A stretch of DNA of 64,000 bases from Burkholderiales bacterium GJ-E10 (lineage in GTDB: Bacteria > Pseudomonadota > Gammaproteobacteria > Burkholderiales > Burkholderiaceae_F): the NCBI GenBank assembly GCA_000828975.1, contig AP014683.1, positions 883,520 to 947,519 on the forward strand, written 5' to 3'. Positions 16,753 to 25,470 of the stretch are shown in pieces. Made by a program: the position numbers and the translations under genes. Under the pieces are notes generated by a model that saw only the letters and a program-made list of their open reading frames with translations, ran no database searches and was not told the DNA's origin. The stretch's first letter is position 1. Each line of letters begins with the position of its first letter.

Positions 16753-18456
16753 TCAGTTCTCCGAAAGTACCGCTTGTAGCGTATGCAAGCGGTCAAACTG
16801 GTCACGATGCGTAAGGCCCGCCGTTGCGATCCAGTCCTGGTCCGGCAGTATGGATGCAATTTCCGCTGGAAGGCGAGGCGGCTTCGCGGAACCGTTCCGG
16901 CGGATCAGCCGGCGCAGCACGGCCGAGTGCTTGCGCAGGACAACCGGCCGGGCGAGGGTCTCGATGGCCTTCAGGCGATGGACAAAGCTTGGTCCATTTG
17001 CAAATTCGAAGCCATATGCGCTGGGGCCGGACGCCACTCTTGGTGAAAGCCGCTTGATCATTTCCGCCTCCAGCGCTCCGAAGTTTTTCCACTTCATCGG
17101 CAGGGCGGCAGTCAGTGCAACCAGTTTCGGGTGCGGGAGCGGGGTTAGGAATGCGCCGTAGCGGGCGGAAACCGAATTGTTGCGGCCCATCCAGTAGCGC
17201 AGCCGGAAGAGGGAATACACCAGTTCGACTTCCGCACGCGCCAGCGGAGAGTTCCGCGCGGCATCGGAGCCGGACTCGCGTCCGAGACATTCCAGCATGC
17301 CGTCCTCCATCGCGTGCGACAACCGTATCCGATCATCTGCGTCCGGAATCGCGTCGGGTAGCCAATTTGAATAGAAAACCGACGCCAAGGCCGACGCCGA
17401 ATACCGTCTATCGGGCAGATAAAAGAAGTTGCGAAAGACCTCCCCGCCGCCCCCGTTGAGGTTCAGGCGCCCGCCCTGCACCTGGAGTAGACGCGTCTGC
17501 CGGTCCGCACCTGCATCGAAGACGCCGTCGACCGGGATTCCGTCAAAGAATGAGAGATTGGAAGTGAGGAGTTCCGCGCCGAACTGCGGTTGCCCCGCAT
17601 TGATGACGCCTTTATCAATGCATTCGATAGCCGTTCCGAGGTTCTTCGCAATGACCGACGCGATCTGAACGTCGATGTCTCCAGGCGCACCATATACGTA
17701 CAGCTTCGGCTCGACCCCTAGCCCGTCGAGCGCGGCCAGCATCAGGCGCGAGTCGAAGCCGCCCGATAGCGCCATACCGATATCGGCCCCATAGGCGTCG
17801 ACCATCGAGCGGAAATCGTCCCGGATGGCGGTGGACAGGAGCTCCAGGGCCTCGCCGCGATTGCGCGGCAGGTTGGCGACGGATCGCCATCGCGTCACCG
17901 GCCACGAAGTGTGTGGCACGGAGGGACTCAGTGCGGTGGCGCGTGCGGGGTCCGCGATCCGGATGCCGCGAATCGGCGTTTCCAGGCCGTGGTTGGCACC
18001 GAAAAGAACGTACTCCTGGGCGCGTAGCCGGTTTACCTTGCGTGTGGCCAAGGCGGACCGGCAAACCATGAACGATGTCGAGAACAGGCGCTCGTCGTCC
18101 GTTTGGTAGATCTTGAGCAACCCCACGGCATCATTGAAAAGCCAGACGCCGTCGCCCGCCGAATACAGCATCGCGAACGAGCCGGAGAATTCGTCAAGAG
18201 GCATTTCTGCGGGGGTTTTGTATCGGGCCAGCAGGGTACGAAGCAGGGCACCCTTCGTGAGCCCTTTCCAGTGCACCGTGCCGACGTAGGCAGCAAACCC
18301 CTCCGGTTCGTCGACGGCGGCGCCGCTTCCGGGGCTTCCGTACAAATCGGGGAACCACCATGCGCTACCCCCGTCCCACTGGAAGGTGCGGGCGCCGGAA
18401 AAACCTTGGCGTTCCGCCTCCTTGGTGGCACGCGCGAAGGTCGGCTCCGTCGGCAA
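16753..18456 (-). CDS. Asparagine-synthase-like amidotransferase (short form)
   Basis: At least 567 residues. The synthetase domain is clear: ATP pyrophosphatase loop MALSGGFDSRLMLAALDGLG, then LNGGGGEVFRNFF. An N-terminal glutaminase-like region (FSGSFAMLYSAGDGVWLFND) is present, but there is no initial Met-Cys. The start is uncertain: the 18456 TTG gives MPTEPTF, while the frame stays open upstream as IISLLIAFRAAADDPL behind a GGAGGAG at about 18495-18501, so a rare start codon near 18480-18493 is possible. It directly follows the homologue at 18494. Likely substrate: a carboxyl sugar in the EPS. Lack of Cys2 suggests it cannot use glutamine itself. Confidence 0.75.
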   Translation of the reverse strand: MPTEPTFARATKEAERQGFSGARTFQWDGGSAWWFPDLYGSPGSGAAVDEPEGFAAYVGTVHWKGLTKGALLRTLLARYKTPAEMPLDEFSGSFAMLYSAGDGVWLFNDAVGLLKIYQTDDERLFSTSFMVCRSALATRKVNRLRAQEYVLFGANHGLETPIRGIRIADPARATALSPSVPHTSWPVTRWRSVANLPRNRGEALELLSTAIRDDFRSMVDAYGADIGMALSGGFDSRLMLAALDGLGVEPKLYVYGAPGDIDVQIASVIAKNLGTAIECIDKGVINAGQPQFGAELLTSNLSFFDGIPVDGVFDAGADRQTRLLQVQGGRLNLNGGGGEVFRNFFYLPDRRYSASALASVFYSNWLPDAIPDADDRIRLSHAMEDGMLECLGRESGSDAARNSPLARAEVELVYSLFRLRYWMGRNNSVSARYGAFLTPLPHPKLVALTAALPMKWKNFGALEAEMIKRLSPRVASGPSAYGFEFANGPSFVHRLKAIETLARPVVLRKHSAVLRRLIRRNGSAKPPRLPAEIASILPDQDWIATAGLTHRDQFDRLHTLQAVLSEN

Positions 18457-18493
18457 AGGGTCGTCGGCCGCGGCGCGAAAGGCGATCAGGAGG

Positions 18494-20371
18494 CTAATGA
18501 TCTCCTCCTGTCTGGTCTACGTCTGCGCAAAACGATGGCGCATTTTTTCGCAGCCAATATTCCAGCGTCGTCAGGATCCACACCAGTTCGCCGTAGTACC
18601 CGGCGTGGGACAGCACCTGGCGGTGAATCTCCTTCAGGTATGCGGGCTGCAGGAAGCCTCGTTCGCCGAGGCTTCCGAATGCATCGCTCACCAGGGCCTG
18701 CAGTCCCGCATGCTGCGTCAGCCAGACGCCGAACGGCAGTCCGAAGCCGTGCTTCTGCTTGCGCAGGATTTCATCCGGCAGGAAGCCGCGCAGCGCCTCC
18801 TTGAAGAAGTACCGCAGCGCCAGTCCCTTCACCTTGTCTTCGGAGGGCAGGCGCAGGGAGAAATCGAGCAGGTCATCGTCGAGCATGGGAAACCCGACGT
18901 CGAGACCGGCCATCGCCGTCGTGCCGCAGACCTTGGGTAGGTCGGAATCGGCCAGCGTGTACTGCCAGTCGTACGCCAGCATGCGGTTGACGAGAGATCC
19001 GTTGGAAACCCGGGCATAGGTCTCGGCCTGCTCCCTGGCCGGGCCCCCGAGATCCACCTGCTGCAGGAACTCCCGCGTGAAGAGGTTCTCCGGACCGATG
19101 CGGTCGAGCAGGTTATAGGTTTCCATGCGGGCAGGCATCGGAACCTTGGCCTGCTGGATGTAGCTGCGGGCCTTTTTCACCAGGGGGATATGGGCGGCAG
19201 CCAGGTTGGCGAGGAGCAGGGGTTCCAGCACCCCGGCGCGCAGGAACCCCGGCACGCGGCCGTAGACGTCGAACACCTTTTGTTTCGCATAGCGCGAATT
19301 GCCGCCGAACAACTCGTCGCCGCCGTCGCCGGCGAGAATGCGGTCGATGCCCTCGGAGCGCGCCAGGCGCGCGCAGTAATAGCCCGGTAACGCCGACGAG
19401 TTGCCGAACGGCTGATCGAACCAGGTGGCGATGTCGGGCAGGGATCGCGCGATGTCGTCGGGTGTGACGTAGTAGCTGCGATGATCGGCGCCAAAGTGCC
19501 GGGCGGCGATGCGGGCATACTCCATCTCATCGTAGCCCTGCGCTTCGAAGCCGATGGAGTAGGCGCGCACCGGTTGCCCCGTTGTCTCCCGTAACATTCC
19601 TGTCACGGTGGAGCTGTCCGTACCGCCACTCAGGAACGAACCCACCATTCCGCCGCCCTCGGTTTCGCGCCGCACCGCGCCGCGCAGCAATCCGAGGAAT
19701 TCTTCCTTGCGCTCGGCAAACGGCCGCTGTTCTTCCTGAAACTCGGGGGTCCAGTACGCGCGAACGCGGACGCCGTCGCGGTCCGCAATCACTTCCTCCG
19801 CGGCGCGCAGGCGGCGTACACCCTGGAACACGGTCTCGGGTGCGGGCAGACAGTGGAAATAGACGTAGCGCAGCAACGCTTGCGGATCGATCGCAGGAGG
19901 AGATTGCAGCGGAACTTCGTCGGCCCGCTGGGCGAAGGCGAAGCGGTTTCCCTCGGCCGCGTAACAGACCGGAATCGACCCAAACCGGTCGGTTGCGAGA
20001 TACGCGCGCCCCTCCGCCAGATCGAGCGCAACGATGGAAAATCGTCCCCGGAGCAAGCCCGCCAGGCTGCGCCGGCCGCCCGACCAGTGGGCCAAAAGTG
20101 TCTTTGCCAGCCCGCCCGTCTCGTTCTCGCCGCTGGCAAGACGCGCCGCGCGGGGAATGCCGACGATGGCCACGAAGTGCCTGTCGTCCGTCGCGGTCTG
20201 CACGTTGCGGTGCTCTGCAACGAACTCCCATCCCGAGGACTCCCGTCGGGATTCTCTGGCGGCCCCGGGGCTTGGGTTGCCGAGGCGAATCCATCCCTGC
20301 GCGGGGGCGCAGCGCAGCAACGGTGGGTGGCGGGGATTCGTCGGGTGCGGAGCCGTACTGTCGGAGGCCAT
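18494..20371 (-). CDS. Asparagine-synthase-like amidotransferase (long form)
   Basis: 625 residues from the ATG at 20371 (MASDSTAPHPTN); a GTG at 20407 would add 12 residues. No good ribosome site is visible for either. The protein keeps the glutaminase-fold strand set (GRFSIVALDLAEGRAYLATD, RFGSIPVCYA) but does not begin Met-Cys. The synthetase domain is complete: SFLSGGTDSSTVTGML, DRILAGDGGDELFGG and RKQKHGFGLPFG. It sits upstream of a second member on the same strand, so the two may form a pair. Compare the canonical Cys2 enzyme at 7453. Confidence 0.82.
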   Translation of the reverse strand: MASDSTAPHPTNPRHPPLLRCAPAQGWIRLGNPSPGAARESRRESSGWEFVAEHRNVQTATDDRHFVAIVGIPRAARLASGENETGGLAKTLLAHWSGGRRSLAGLLRGRFSIVALDLAEGRAYLATDRFGSIPVCYAAEGNRFAFAQRADEVPLQSPPAIDPQALLRYVYFHCLPAPETVFQGVRRLRAAEEVIADRDGVRVRAYWTPEFQEEQRPFAERKEEFLGLLRGAVRRETEGGGMVGSFLSGGTDSSTVTGMLRETTGQPVRAYSIGFEAQGYDEMEYARIAARHFGADHRSYYVTPDDIARSLPDIATWFDQPFGNSSALPGYYCARLARSEGIDRILAGDGGDELFGGNSRYAKQKVFDVYGRVPGFLRAGVLEPLLLANLAAAHIPLVKKARSYIQQAKVPMPARMETYNLLDRIGPENLFTREFLQQVDLGGPAREQAETYARVSNGSLVNRMLAYDWQYTLADSDLPKVCGTTAMAGLDVGFPMLDDDLLDFSLRLPSEDKVKGLALRYFFKEALRGFLPDEILRKQKHGFGLPFGVWLTQHAGLQALVSDAFGSLGERGFLQPAYLKEIHRQVLSHAGYYGELVWILTTLEYWLRKNAPSFCADVDQTGGDH

Positions 20372-20407
20372 AGTGAAAAATATGCAAAGATGAAAATGCC
20401 TCGCCAC

Positions 20408-20709
20408 AATAAAAAACGGCCGACGGATTCTTCACCGAAAAGGCCGTTTATGCGGTCCAATTGTAAACCGGGAGCGGCCAAGCGGCGCGGTTTCGTCAAT
20501 GGCCTATGGCGGCGAATCGGCACACGGGGCCAAGAAGCATACGTCCGAGGTGGGTCTAGGACGGACGATCAACGGGTCGCCGACCGAGGGCGGCATCGAT
20601 CAGGGGTGGACCATCCCTCAATCGTGGCAGTGCGCGTTCCGGAACAGCGCCTCCGTGGGGCCAGGATGCAAGCTGGGCGGAGCGAGAGTCTTCGCAGGCG
20701 GCCTAGTGC
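20408..20709. other. 302-bp gap with a minus-strand terminator-like hairpin
   Basis: No convincing coding sequence. The only clear structure is the hairpin at 20411-20448, which would terminate transcription of the lipoprotein gene at 20710. No promoter for the amidotransferase at 20371 could be fixed. The rest shows nothing that I can support. Confidence 0.5.
20411..20448 (-). terminator. Rho-independent terminator-like hairpin
   Basis: Read on the minus strand: AACGGCC, a 22-24-base interior that itself pairs CGG/CCG, then GGCCGTT followed by TTTTA. It lies downstream of the lipoprotein gene (stop 20710) and just upstream of the amidotransferase start at 20371. Confidence 0.55.
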
Positions 20710-22065
20710 TTAGGCCGAGGTCCTCATGAAAAATACGTTTCCCGAGTAATTGTTGGCAAGAACAATTCCACGTAGTTCGGGAACATACTGGACGGAATTC
20801 ATGATGCCGTTCTGCCGTGCCTGGGGCGAGGGGCCGCCGGTGGCGGGCTGGTCGATGGCGAATGTCGATGCATCGACGCGGTACAACGCGATCGATCCCG
20901 ATACGGAATCGTTCAGGAAAACCAGGAAATTGTCATTTACTTCGTCGTAAACGATTCCGGGATAACCGCTCGCGGTAGAGAGGGTCGCGGTGGCCGCGCC
21001 GCTGACGGTTGCGCCGGGAACCGGCGTTCCAGTGAGATCCAGGACCTGAGGAGCGACATTGCCCCCGAAGCTGCCGACGGCGAGAATGCGATTTCGCGTC
21101 GGATCCATCGCCGCGCCTGCGTATCCTCCGAAGTTTACGTTGGAGTTGACTTCGGTCCAAGTGTTAGTGGAACTGCTCCAGTGATAGAAGGCGCCGCCGT
21201 TTTGCGAGTAGTAGATGTCGTTCGTGGTTTGATGTTTCACGCACAGACACGCAGTCCAGTCTCCGGTACCCGGAAAATTGGCGATCGGATAGCCTGTTTG
21301 ATTGGGCAGATCCCATTCGTTGACGGCGAGGTCGAAGCTGAAGTTCCATCCACCTTGACCTCCGTTTCCATATGGCCACCCTGCTGGCGGGCTGGGAAGA
21401 TTGTTCCAGTTCATTCCCGGGCTGTCGAGAATGATCATTCGATCGAGCGAGTCGATGAACTGGGTTGCCCAATACGTGTGGGTGGGGGACGGTCGATAGT
21501 CGAGGAAAAACTGTGTCAGGTTGACGATGTCTGGCGCAGGAGTCGGCGCGTGCAATTGGACCCACTGTGGTGTGTCCGTATTGAGTGCAAGCGCATCGAC
21601 CTCGTTTCCAGCATAGTCGCCGTGTCCGCCGCAGGCGCCTAGCAAATATACCGACCCTTGGCGTTTCAGCGTCGCGCCGCACCAAGCCGTGATTTTCGAG
21701 GATGGTCCGGTAATCCCCGGGGGGTTCCCGGTTACGATTCCCAGCGAAGAGTCAAGTGCAGACAGCGCCGTATTCGGGATTTCATACCACTCCCATAGTG
21801 GAAGCGGAGATGCCCAGGCTGGCAGCGGACCGGAAGGAACCGGGACGATCGGAACATACGGTGGCGCCGACACCGAAGAAGTGCCGGGGGGCACCGCGGA
21901 GGCGCTGAACGAGGCTGTGCCCAGCACCGGTGAAGCCGAGGATCCAGGTCCTCCGCCACCGCAGCCGGTAATCGCTAGCGTTCCAAGTGAAAAGGACGCC
22001 CGCAATAAGGCCCGGCGGGCCATGTCCGGGGTGGGGCAAGAATGGGGACCGAAAGGGACGTTCAT
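20710..22065 (-). CDS. Secreted lipoprotein with beta-propeller-like repeats, unknown function
   Basis: 451 residues, starting at ATG 22065 behind AGGAAAG. The leader ARRALLRASFSLGTLAITGC combines a twin-arginine-like motif with a lipobox and runs straight into a Gly/Ser/Pro-rich linker, as in the lipoprotein at 14294. The mature part has repeated blocks with W/Y/D/G patterns (TYWATQFIDSLDRMIILDS, AGAAMDPTRNRILAVGSFGG, YPGIVYDEVNDNFLVFLND) like blades of a kelch or galactose-oxidase-type propeller. It is probably surface- or periplasm-anchored and may bind carbohydrate. The function is unknown. It is divergent from the TPR gene at 22255. Confidence 0.7.
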   Translation of the reverse strand: MNVPFGPHSCPTPDMARRALLRASFSLGTLAITGCGGGGPGSSASPVLGTASFSASAVPPGTSSVSAPPYVPIVPVPSGPLPAWASPLPLWEWYEIPNTALSALDSSLGIVTGNPPGITGPSSKITAWCGATLKRQGSVYLLGACGGHGDYAGNEVDALALNTDTPQWVQLHAPTPAPDIVNLTQFFLDYRPSPTHTYWATQFIDSLDRMIILDSPGMNWNNLPSPPAGWPYGNGGQGGWNFSFDLAVNEWDLPNQTGYPIANFPGTGDWTACLCVKHQTTNDIYYSQNGGAFYHWSSSTNTWTEVNSNVNFGGYAGAAMDPTRNRILAVGSFGGNVAPQVLDLTGTPVPGATVSGAATATLSTASGYPGIVYDEVNDNFLVFLNDSVSGSIALYRVDASTFAIDQPATGGPSPQARQNGIMNSVQYVPELRGIVLANNYSGNVFFMRTSA

Positions 22066-22254
22066 GGCAATCTTTCCTGGACTGGTGGAGCCGCTGCGTG
22101 CTGCGGCTTTCGGCCAGCTCCACCATCAAGTTACGGCACGAAGGTATAGTACGGACTCCCCAGTCCCGGGAACAGCATGTGAAAGGCCTAGCTTGCCCCG
22201 TATTTGCATCGATTCGTCTGGTCCGAATGCAGCCCTTGATGCGAAATCATTAGC

Positions 22255-22959
22255 ATGTTTATGACAAATTGGACGTCGCGCCTGTGGCTTTCCGGTTTGG
22301 TGCTTTTTTGCGCCACCATCGGCGAGGCGCAGGGCACTTCAACGGAACTGGTCGATGGCGGAGCCTGTGGTTCGCTGCGGAACGCCTATGGACCCTACGA
22401 CTATCGTACGATTCCGCCGCGATCTCTCTACTTGGTCGAGATGCGGCATTTCCCTCCGCAGGTCGAGACGTTGCAGCGAGGTTCAACGGGCACGATAGGG
22501 GCCGACCTGGATTATGCGTTGAGGGCGATACCCAATCATCCGAGGATCCTGCTTGCGATGATGCGACTCGCGCGGCGGGACCATACGGAGCAACCGTCTG
22601 GCTCCCGGTACTCCGTGCAATGCTGGTTCGATCGGGCGGTGCAGTTTGCGCCGGATGATCCCATGGTGCGGATGTTGTACGGAAACTATCTCATCGAAAA
22701 AGGGAAGCCTTCGGCGGCGTTGGAACAGCTGCGCGTCGCCGATAAACTGGCGACCGACGATGCAAACCTGCAATACAACTTGGGGTTGGCCTATTTTAAA
22801 TTGAAGAAATACGATCTTGCGTCGGGCCACGCGCGCAAGGCATACGCCGCCGGATTCCCGCTGCCCGGCCTACGTGACATGTTGAGTTCCGTGGGAGAGT
22901 GGAGAGATAGGGCGCCCAACTCCCGAATCGGAAGGAAATCCGCGCAGACGCACAACTGA
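22255..22959 (+). CDS. Exported tetratricopeptide-repeat protein
   Basis: 234 residues with an N-terminal signal peptide (about residues 1-27, LWLSGLVLFCATIGEAQG) and TPR helices in the second half (DPMVRMLYGNYLIEKGKPSAALEQL..., ANLQYNLGLAYFKLKKYDLASGHARKAY). The N-terminal mature part (YGPYDYRTIPPRSLYLVEMRHF) has no domain that I recognise; paired cysteines may form a disulfide. It is likely a periplasmic scaffold or adaptor in EPS secretion. It is transcribed divergently from the lipoprotein at 20710 and lies 56 bp upstream of the aminotransferase-like gene. Confidence 0.7.
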   Translation: MFMTNWTSRLWLSGLVLFCATIGEAQGTSTELVDGGACGSLRNAYGPYDYRTIPPRSLYLVEMRHFPPQVETLQRGSTGTIGADLDYALRAIPNHPRILLAMMRLARRDHTEQPSGSRYSVQCWFDRAVQFAPDDPMVRMLYGNYLIEKGKPSAALEQLRVADKLATDDANLQYNLGLAYFKLKKYDLASGHARKAYAAGFPLPGLRDMLSSVGEWRDRAPNSRIGRKSAQTHN

Positions 22960-23015
22960 CGCCCGGGATTCCCGATCGGGGAAGGGCGGTTACCGCGTAC
23001 GTAGGATTTGTCGAC

Positions 23016-24197
23016 TTGAATACCCCGGTGTTTCGCTTACCAAAATTACCAGTCGCCGATTGGGATGCCGTGCTGAGCGGAGGGCGTGCGCCGGTTCCGT
23101 CGGTTTCGGAATTGCCGCACGTCCATCTCACCACCAGCGGCCGTGCGGCAATTTTTCTTGCCCTGCAGGCTCTCAGGATTGGCGCCGGCGATCGCGTGCT
23201 GGTGCCCACCTACCATTGCCCGACGATGGTCAGCCCCGTCGTGGCGCTCGGTGCGAACGCGATTTTTTTCCCCATCGGCGACGACGGTGCGCCGTTGCGG
23301 TCGTGGTTCGATGACGCCGATTTGACCGGCGTGCGCGCCATGCTTGCGGCGCACTATTTCGGGTTGCCGCGCGATCTCTCGCCGGCTCGCGCGCTTTGTG
23401 ATCGGCTCGGCATTGCCCTGATCGAGGACTGCGCGCATGCATTTTTTGGAAATACGCCGGGCCTCCCGATCGGAGCCACAGGCGATTTCGTGACGGCAAG
23501 CCTCACCAAGTTTTTCCCGGTCGAGGAAGGAGGCTGCATCGCATCGACCCGGCGCGCGATCCCGGATCACCTCCTGCGGCCTCGGGATCGTGCGGCGTCC
23601 GTTCGCAAGTTGTTCGATACCGTGGAAACGGCTGCGAAATATGGCCGGTTCCGCCCGCTGACGCCGCTTTTGCGTTGGGCATTTGCCGCGAAGGATCGAT
23701 TGCGCGGGCGGCGCACTTCGCATACGGATGCGGAGATGCAACCAGGTTCCCATATCGCCGCATCAACGGCGACCCCCGTTCTCGACGTCGACCTGGCGCA
23801 ACAGCAGCCGGCACCGGCGGTGCGTTGGATCGAGCGCCATGCCGACCGCGCGCGCATCGTCGACGGGCGGCGCCGGAACTATCTCCTTCTGGCGGAATTG
23901 TTGGGCACGGTGCGCGGTGGTCGTGCGGTCACGCCGGATTTGCCGGAGGGCGCCGTTCCGTATGTTTTTCCCTTCTGGGTCGATCATCCGGAGCGCTGTT
24001 ACCAGCCGATCCGGCGTTCCGGTGTCCCCGTGTTCTGCTGGGACGTACTCTGGCCCGGCGTACCGACGATTCCCGGCGACGTGGGCTTGACCTGGTCGCC
24101 GCACGTCCTGCAGATCGGCTGTCATCAGGATCTGCGCGAGGAAGACATCCACGCCATTGCGGATCGCGTGCGAACCCTGGTGGAGAATCCCGAATGA
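23016..24197 (+). CDS. DegT/DnrJ/EryC1/StrS-type PLP aminotransferase homologue
   Basis: 393 residues from TTG 23016 (AGGA about 10 bp upstream). The fold markers of sugar aminotransferases are present: TTSGRAAIFLALQALRIGAG, VLVPTYHCPTMVSPVVALG, IEDCAHAFFG, and the PLP-lysine context SLTKFFPVEEGG with Lys at about residue 165. It could transaminate a keto-sugar nucleotide or, as in many EPS clusters, act on a lipid-linked precursor. Its stop overlaps the next glycosyltransferase by ATGA, so both are expressed together. Confidence 0.82.
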   Translation: MNTPVFRLPKLPVADWDAVLSGGRAPVPSVSELPHVHLTTSGRAAIFLALQALRIGAGDRVLVPTYHCPTMVSPVVALGANAIFFPIGDDGAPLRSWFDDADLTGVRAMLAAHYFGLPRDLSPARALCDRLGIALIEDCAHAFFGNTPGLPIGATGDFVTASLTKFFPVEEGGCIASTRRAIPDHLLRPRDRAASVRKLFDTVETAAKYGRFRPLTPLLRWAFAAKDRLRGRRTSHTDAEMQPGSHIAASTATPVLDVDLAQQQPAPAVRWIERHADRARIVDGRRRNYLLLAELLGTVRGGRAVTPDLPEGAVPYVFPFWVDHPERCYQPIRRSGVPVFCWDVLWPGVPTIPGDVGLTWSPHVLQIGCHQDLREEDIHAIADRVRTLVENPE

Positions 24198-25450
24198 AGC
24201 GGGTGCTGATGGTCGCGTATCACTTTCCGCCTCTGGCGGGGTCGAGCGGAATCCAGCGCAGTTTGCGCTTTGCCAGGCACTTGCCGGCAGTCGGCTGGGA
24301 GCCGCTCGTCTTGACCGCGCATCCGCAGGCCTACGAGCGCACCAGCGCCGATCTCGATGCGGAAGTGCCCCGGGATCTGACGGTCCGTCGCGCGATCGCC
24401 TTCGATACCGCCCGCCAGTTATCGTGGAAGGGCCGGTATCTTGGCGTCCTGGCGCGGCCGGACCGCTGGATGACCTGGCAGTACGATGGCGTTCGGGTCG
24501 GGATGCAGATGATTCGCCAATTCCGTCCGGATGCGATCTGGTCGACGTATCCGATCGCGACCGCCCACGTCATCGCGGCGCGCCTGCAGGCGAAGAGTGG
24601 CCTGCCCTGGGTGGCGGATTTTCGCGATCCGATGGCGCAGGACGGCTATCCCGCCGACCCGAAGACCTGGAAGCAGTTCCGCAGCATCGAAGAGACGGCG
24701 ATGCGTCGTGCTTGCCGCAACGTGTTCACGACGCCCGGCGCGGCGCGCGAGTATGCGCGCCGCTATCCCGATCATGCGGACACCGTCCGCCTCATCGAGA
24801 ACGGCTATGACGAGGAAAGTTTCGCGGCGGTCGAGCAGGACGCGGCTTCGATGGGTCCGCTGTGTCCCGGGCGCATGACGGTTCTGCATAGCGGCATCGT
24901 CTATCCCTCCGAACGGGATCCGACGCAATTGATGGAAGCGCTGCAGCGGCTGAAGGGTGCCGGAATTGCCGACGGATCGCGCTTGCGTCTGCGGTTCCGG
25001 GCGGCGGTGCATGATGCGCTGCTGCGCGATCTCGCCAACCGCTACGGGGTCGCGGACATGGTGGAGATCGAGCCGGCGGTCGGGTATCGCGATGCGCTCG
25101 TGGAAATGCTGCGCGCGGATGGATTGCTGGTGCTGCAGGCGTCGAACTGCAACGACCAGATTCCGGCGAAGATCTACGAATACCTCCGGGCGCGCAGGCC
25201 ACTGCTGGTGCTTTCGGATCCGGTGGGCGATACGGTCCGGACGCTTCGGGATGCCGGCATCGCCGAAACGGCGCGCCTGGACGATGCGGCGGAAATCGCC
25301 GCGTTGCTGACGGGATTCCTGCACGATGAGGTCCGGCGCAGTGCGTTGTTGCCGGGCGACGCCGCGGTGCGCGGCGCCTCGCGGGAGGGGCGCACGCGGG
25401 AATTGGCGGTGGCGTTGAACGAGGCGATCGGCGCGGACCGCAAGGACTGA
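24194..25450 (+). CDS. Glycosyltransferase (GT4-like)
   Basis: 418 residues from the ATG that overlaps the upstream stop (ATGA at 24194-24197). The N-terminus MKRVLMVAYHFPPLAGSSGI is the classic start of EPS glycosyltransferases that look for a 'HFPP..G.' motif. Further blocks are SGLPWVADFRDPMAQDGYP and a C-terminal donor region (GYRDALVEMLRADGLLVLQA, IPAKIYEYLRARRPLLVLSD). It is probably the last gene of the 22255-25450 set. A much longer in-frame ORF upstream from 23675 is a shadow over the aminotransferase. Confidence 0.87.
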   Translation: MKRVLMVAYHFPPLAGSSGIQRSLRFARHLPAVGWEPLVLTAHPQAYERTSADLDAEVPRDLTVRRAIAFDTARQLSWKGRYLGVLARPDRWMTWQYDGVRVGMQMIRQFRPDAIWSTYPIATAHVIAARLQAKSGLPWVADFRDPMAQDGYPADPKTWKQFRSIEETAMRRACRNVFTTPGAAREYARRYPDHADTVRLIENGYDEESFAAVEQDAASMGPLCPGRMTVLHSGIVYPSERDPTQLMEALQRLKGAGIADGSRLRLRFRAAVHDALLRDLANRYGVADMVEIEPAVGYRDALVEMLRADGLLVLQASNCNDQIPAKIYEYLRARRPLLVLSDPVGDTVRTLRDAGIAETARLDDAAEIAALLTGFLHDEVRRSALLPGDAAVRGASREGRTRELAVALNEAIGADRKD

Positions 25451-25470
25451 GGCCGTACCCTGCCGGATGT

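Noticed and set aside
22066-22254. Possible promoter TATAGT near 22150 between divergent genes
   Set aside because: A -10-like hexamer is present but no convincing -35 at the right spacing, so I do not call a promoter.
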